Shown one piece after another: positions 12,990 through 13,162 of a stretch of 13,162 nucleotides of DNA (its first letter is position 1; every line of letters begins with the position of its first letter). Origin of the DNA: CAWBRT01 sp049519595 (GTDB taxonomy: Bacteria; Acidobacteriota; Terriglobia; Terriglobales; Acidobacteriaceae); NCBI GenBank assembly GCA_049519595.1, contig JBEKQP010000207.1, forward strand, positions 1 through 13,162, given 5' to 3'. The notes beneath the pieces were generated by a model. It ran no database searches. It saw only the letters and a program-made list of their open reading frames with translations, and had not been told where the DNA came from. A program made the translations under genes and the position numbers.

Positions 12990-13162
12990 TTATTGTTCTT
13001 TGGGGAACTTCCGGAAATCATCAGGATTCAAACCACTCTTCACAAGGTCTTCCCTCGTAAGTCTAAGGAGTTCGTTCGCGGAGTAATAAAGCGCAACAGT
13101 ATGGTTTGAATTAACCAGTTCCATGTAATTGTCAACACTTGACGGCTGTCCTTCGTAAGCAA
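12990..13162 (-). CDS. Unidentified protein, C-terminal fragment (5' part beyond right edge)
   Basis: An open minus-strand frame enters from the right edge and ends at TAA (12990-12992). The 56 visible residues include YMELVNSNHTVALYYSANE and then LLRLTREDLVKSGLNPDD, ending FRKFPKEQ. The composition is protein-like: amphipathic helices, a helix-turn with GLNPDDF, and no low complexity. The start is outside the window. I do not recognise the family. The stretch is more AT-rich than ldcA and mpl, which may indicate a different origin. ldcA begins 100 bases downstream on the same strand, so cotranscription is possible. Confidence 0.6.
   Translation of the reverse strand, partial: AYEGQPSSVDNYMELVNSNHTVALYYSANELLRLTREDLVKSGLNPDDFRKFPKEQ

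Noticed and set aside
1..13162. CRISPR arrays, tRNA/rRNA genes, insertion sequences, prophage
   Set aside because: I saw no regularly spaced repeats, tRNA-like cloverleaf ends, transposase motifs or phage structural genes.

Overview
The window looks like ordinary chromosomal sequence from a GC-rich, Gram-negative bacterium, most likely an Acidobacteriota (Terriglobia/Koribacter-like) genome. That placement is inference: it rests on an lpxD gene (so an outer membrane with lipid A), an ldcA-mpl peptidoglycan-recycling pair, a small protein at 5850-6359 of a type I associate with Acidobacteria, and an intergenic palindrome of the 'attccgagcgaagc' kind seen in such genomes. No phage, transposon, CRISPR or plasmid signature is visible.

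Layout. 1-2862 (minus) is dnaE, the replicative DNA polymerase III alpha subunit, cut off at the left edge so its C-terminus is missing. 3082-3657 (plus) is a small NTF2/SnoaL-like protein with a twin-arginine signal peptide in front of a normal-sized domain. 3828-5594 (minus, convergent with the previous gene) is a tRNA nucleotidyltransferase/poly(A) polymerase-family enzyme with a long Lys/Ala/Pro-rich tail. A 255-base AT-rich divergent promoter region with a nested palindrome separates it from a conserved hypothetical gene (5850-6359, plus). Then, all on plus: lpxD (6570-7565), a response regulator with a PAS-like half (7624-8562 as an open frame, probably frameshifted near its 3' end), a PaaI-type hotdog thioesterase starting at TTG behind a perfect Shine-Dalgarno sequence (8366-8827), a VTT/DedA-like membrane protein (8937-9602), and an HNH endonuclease (9785-10282). 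A REP-like hairpin lies in the convergent gap that follows. On minus, ldcA (11918-12889) and mpl (10470-11921) overlap by 4 bases and form a peptidoglycan-recycling operon. At the right edge is the last 56 codons of an unidentified, more AT-rich minus-strand gene (12990-13162).

How they fit together. LdcA trims the D-Ala from murein tetrapeptides and Mpl attaches the resulting tripeptide to UDP-MurNAc, so these two are a genuine pathway pair. LpxD (lipid A synthesis) is a cell-envelope gene standing apart from the usual bamA-lpxD-fabZ-lpxA cluster. The remaining genes look like independent housekeeping or accessory units. The points most worth a second look are the basic tail on the tRNA nucleotidyltransferase, the Tat-signal/SnoaL protein with an internal start, the response-regulator/thioesterase overlap, and the palindromes in the intergenic regions. 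I see no convincing new multi-gene system.
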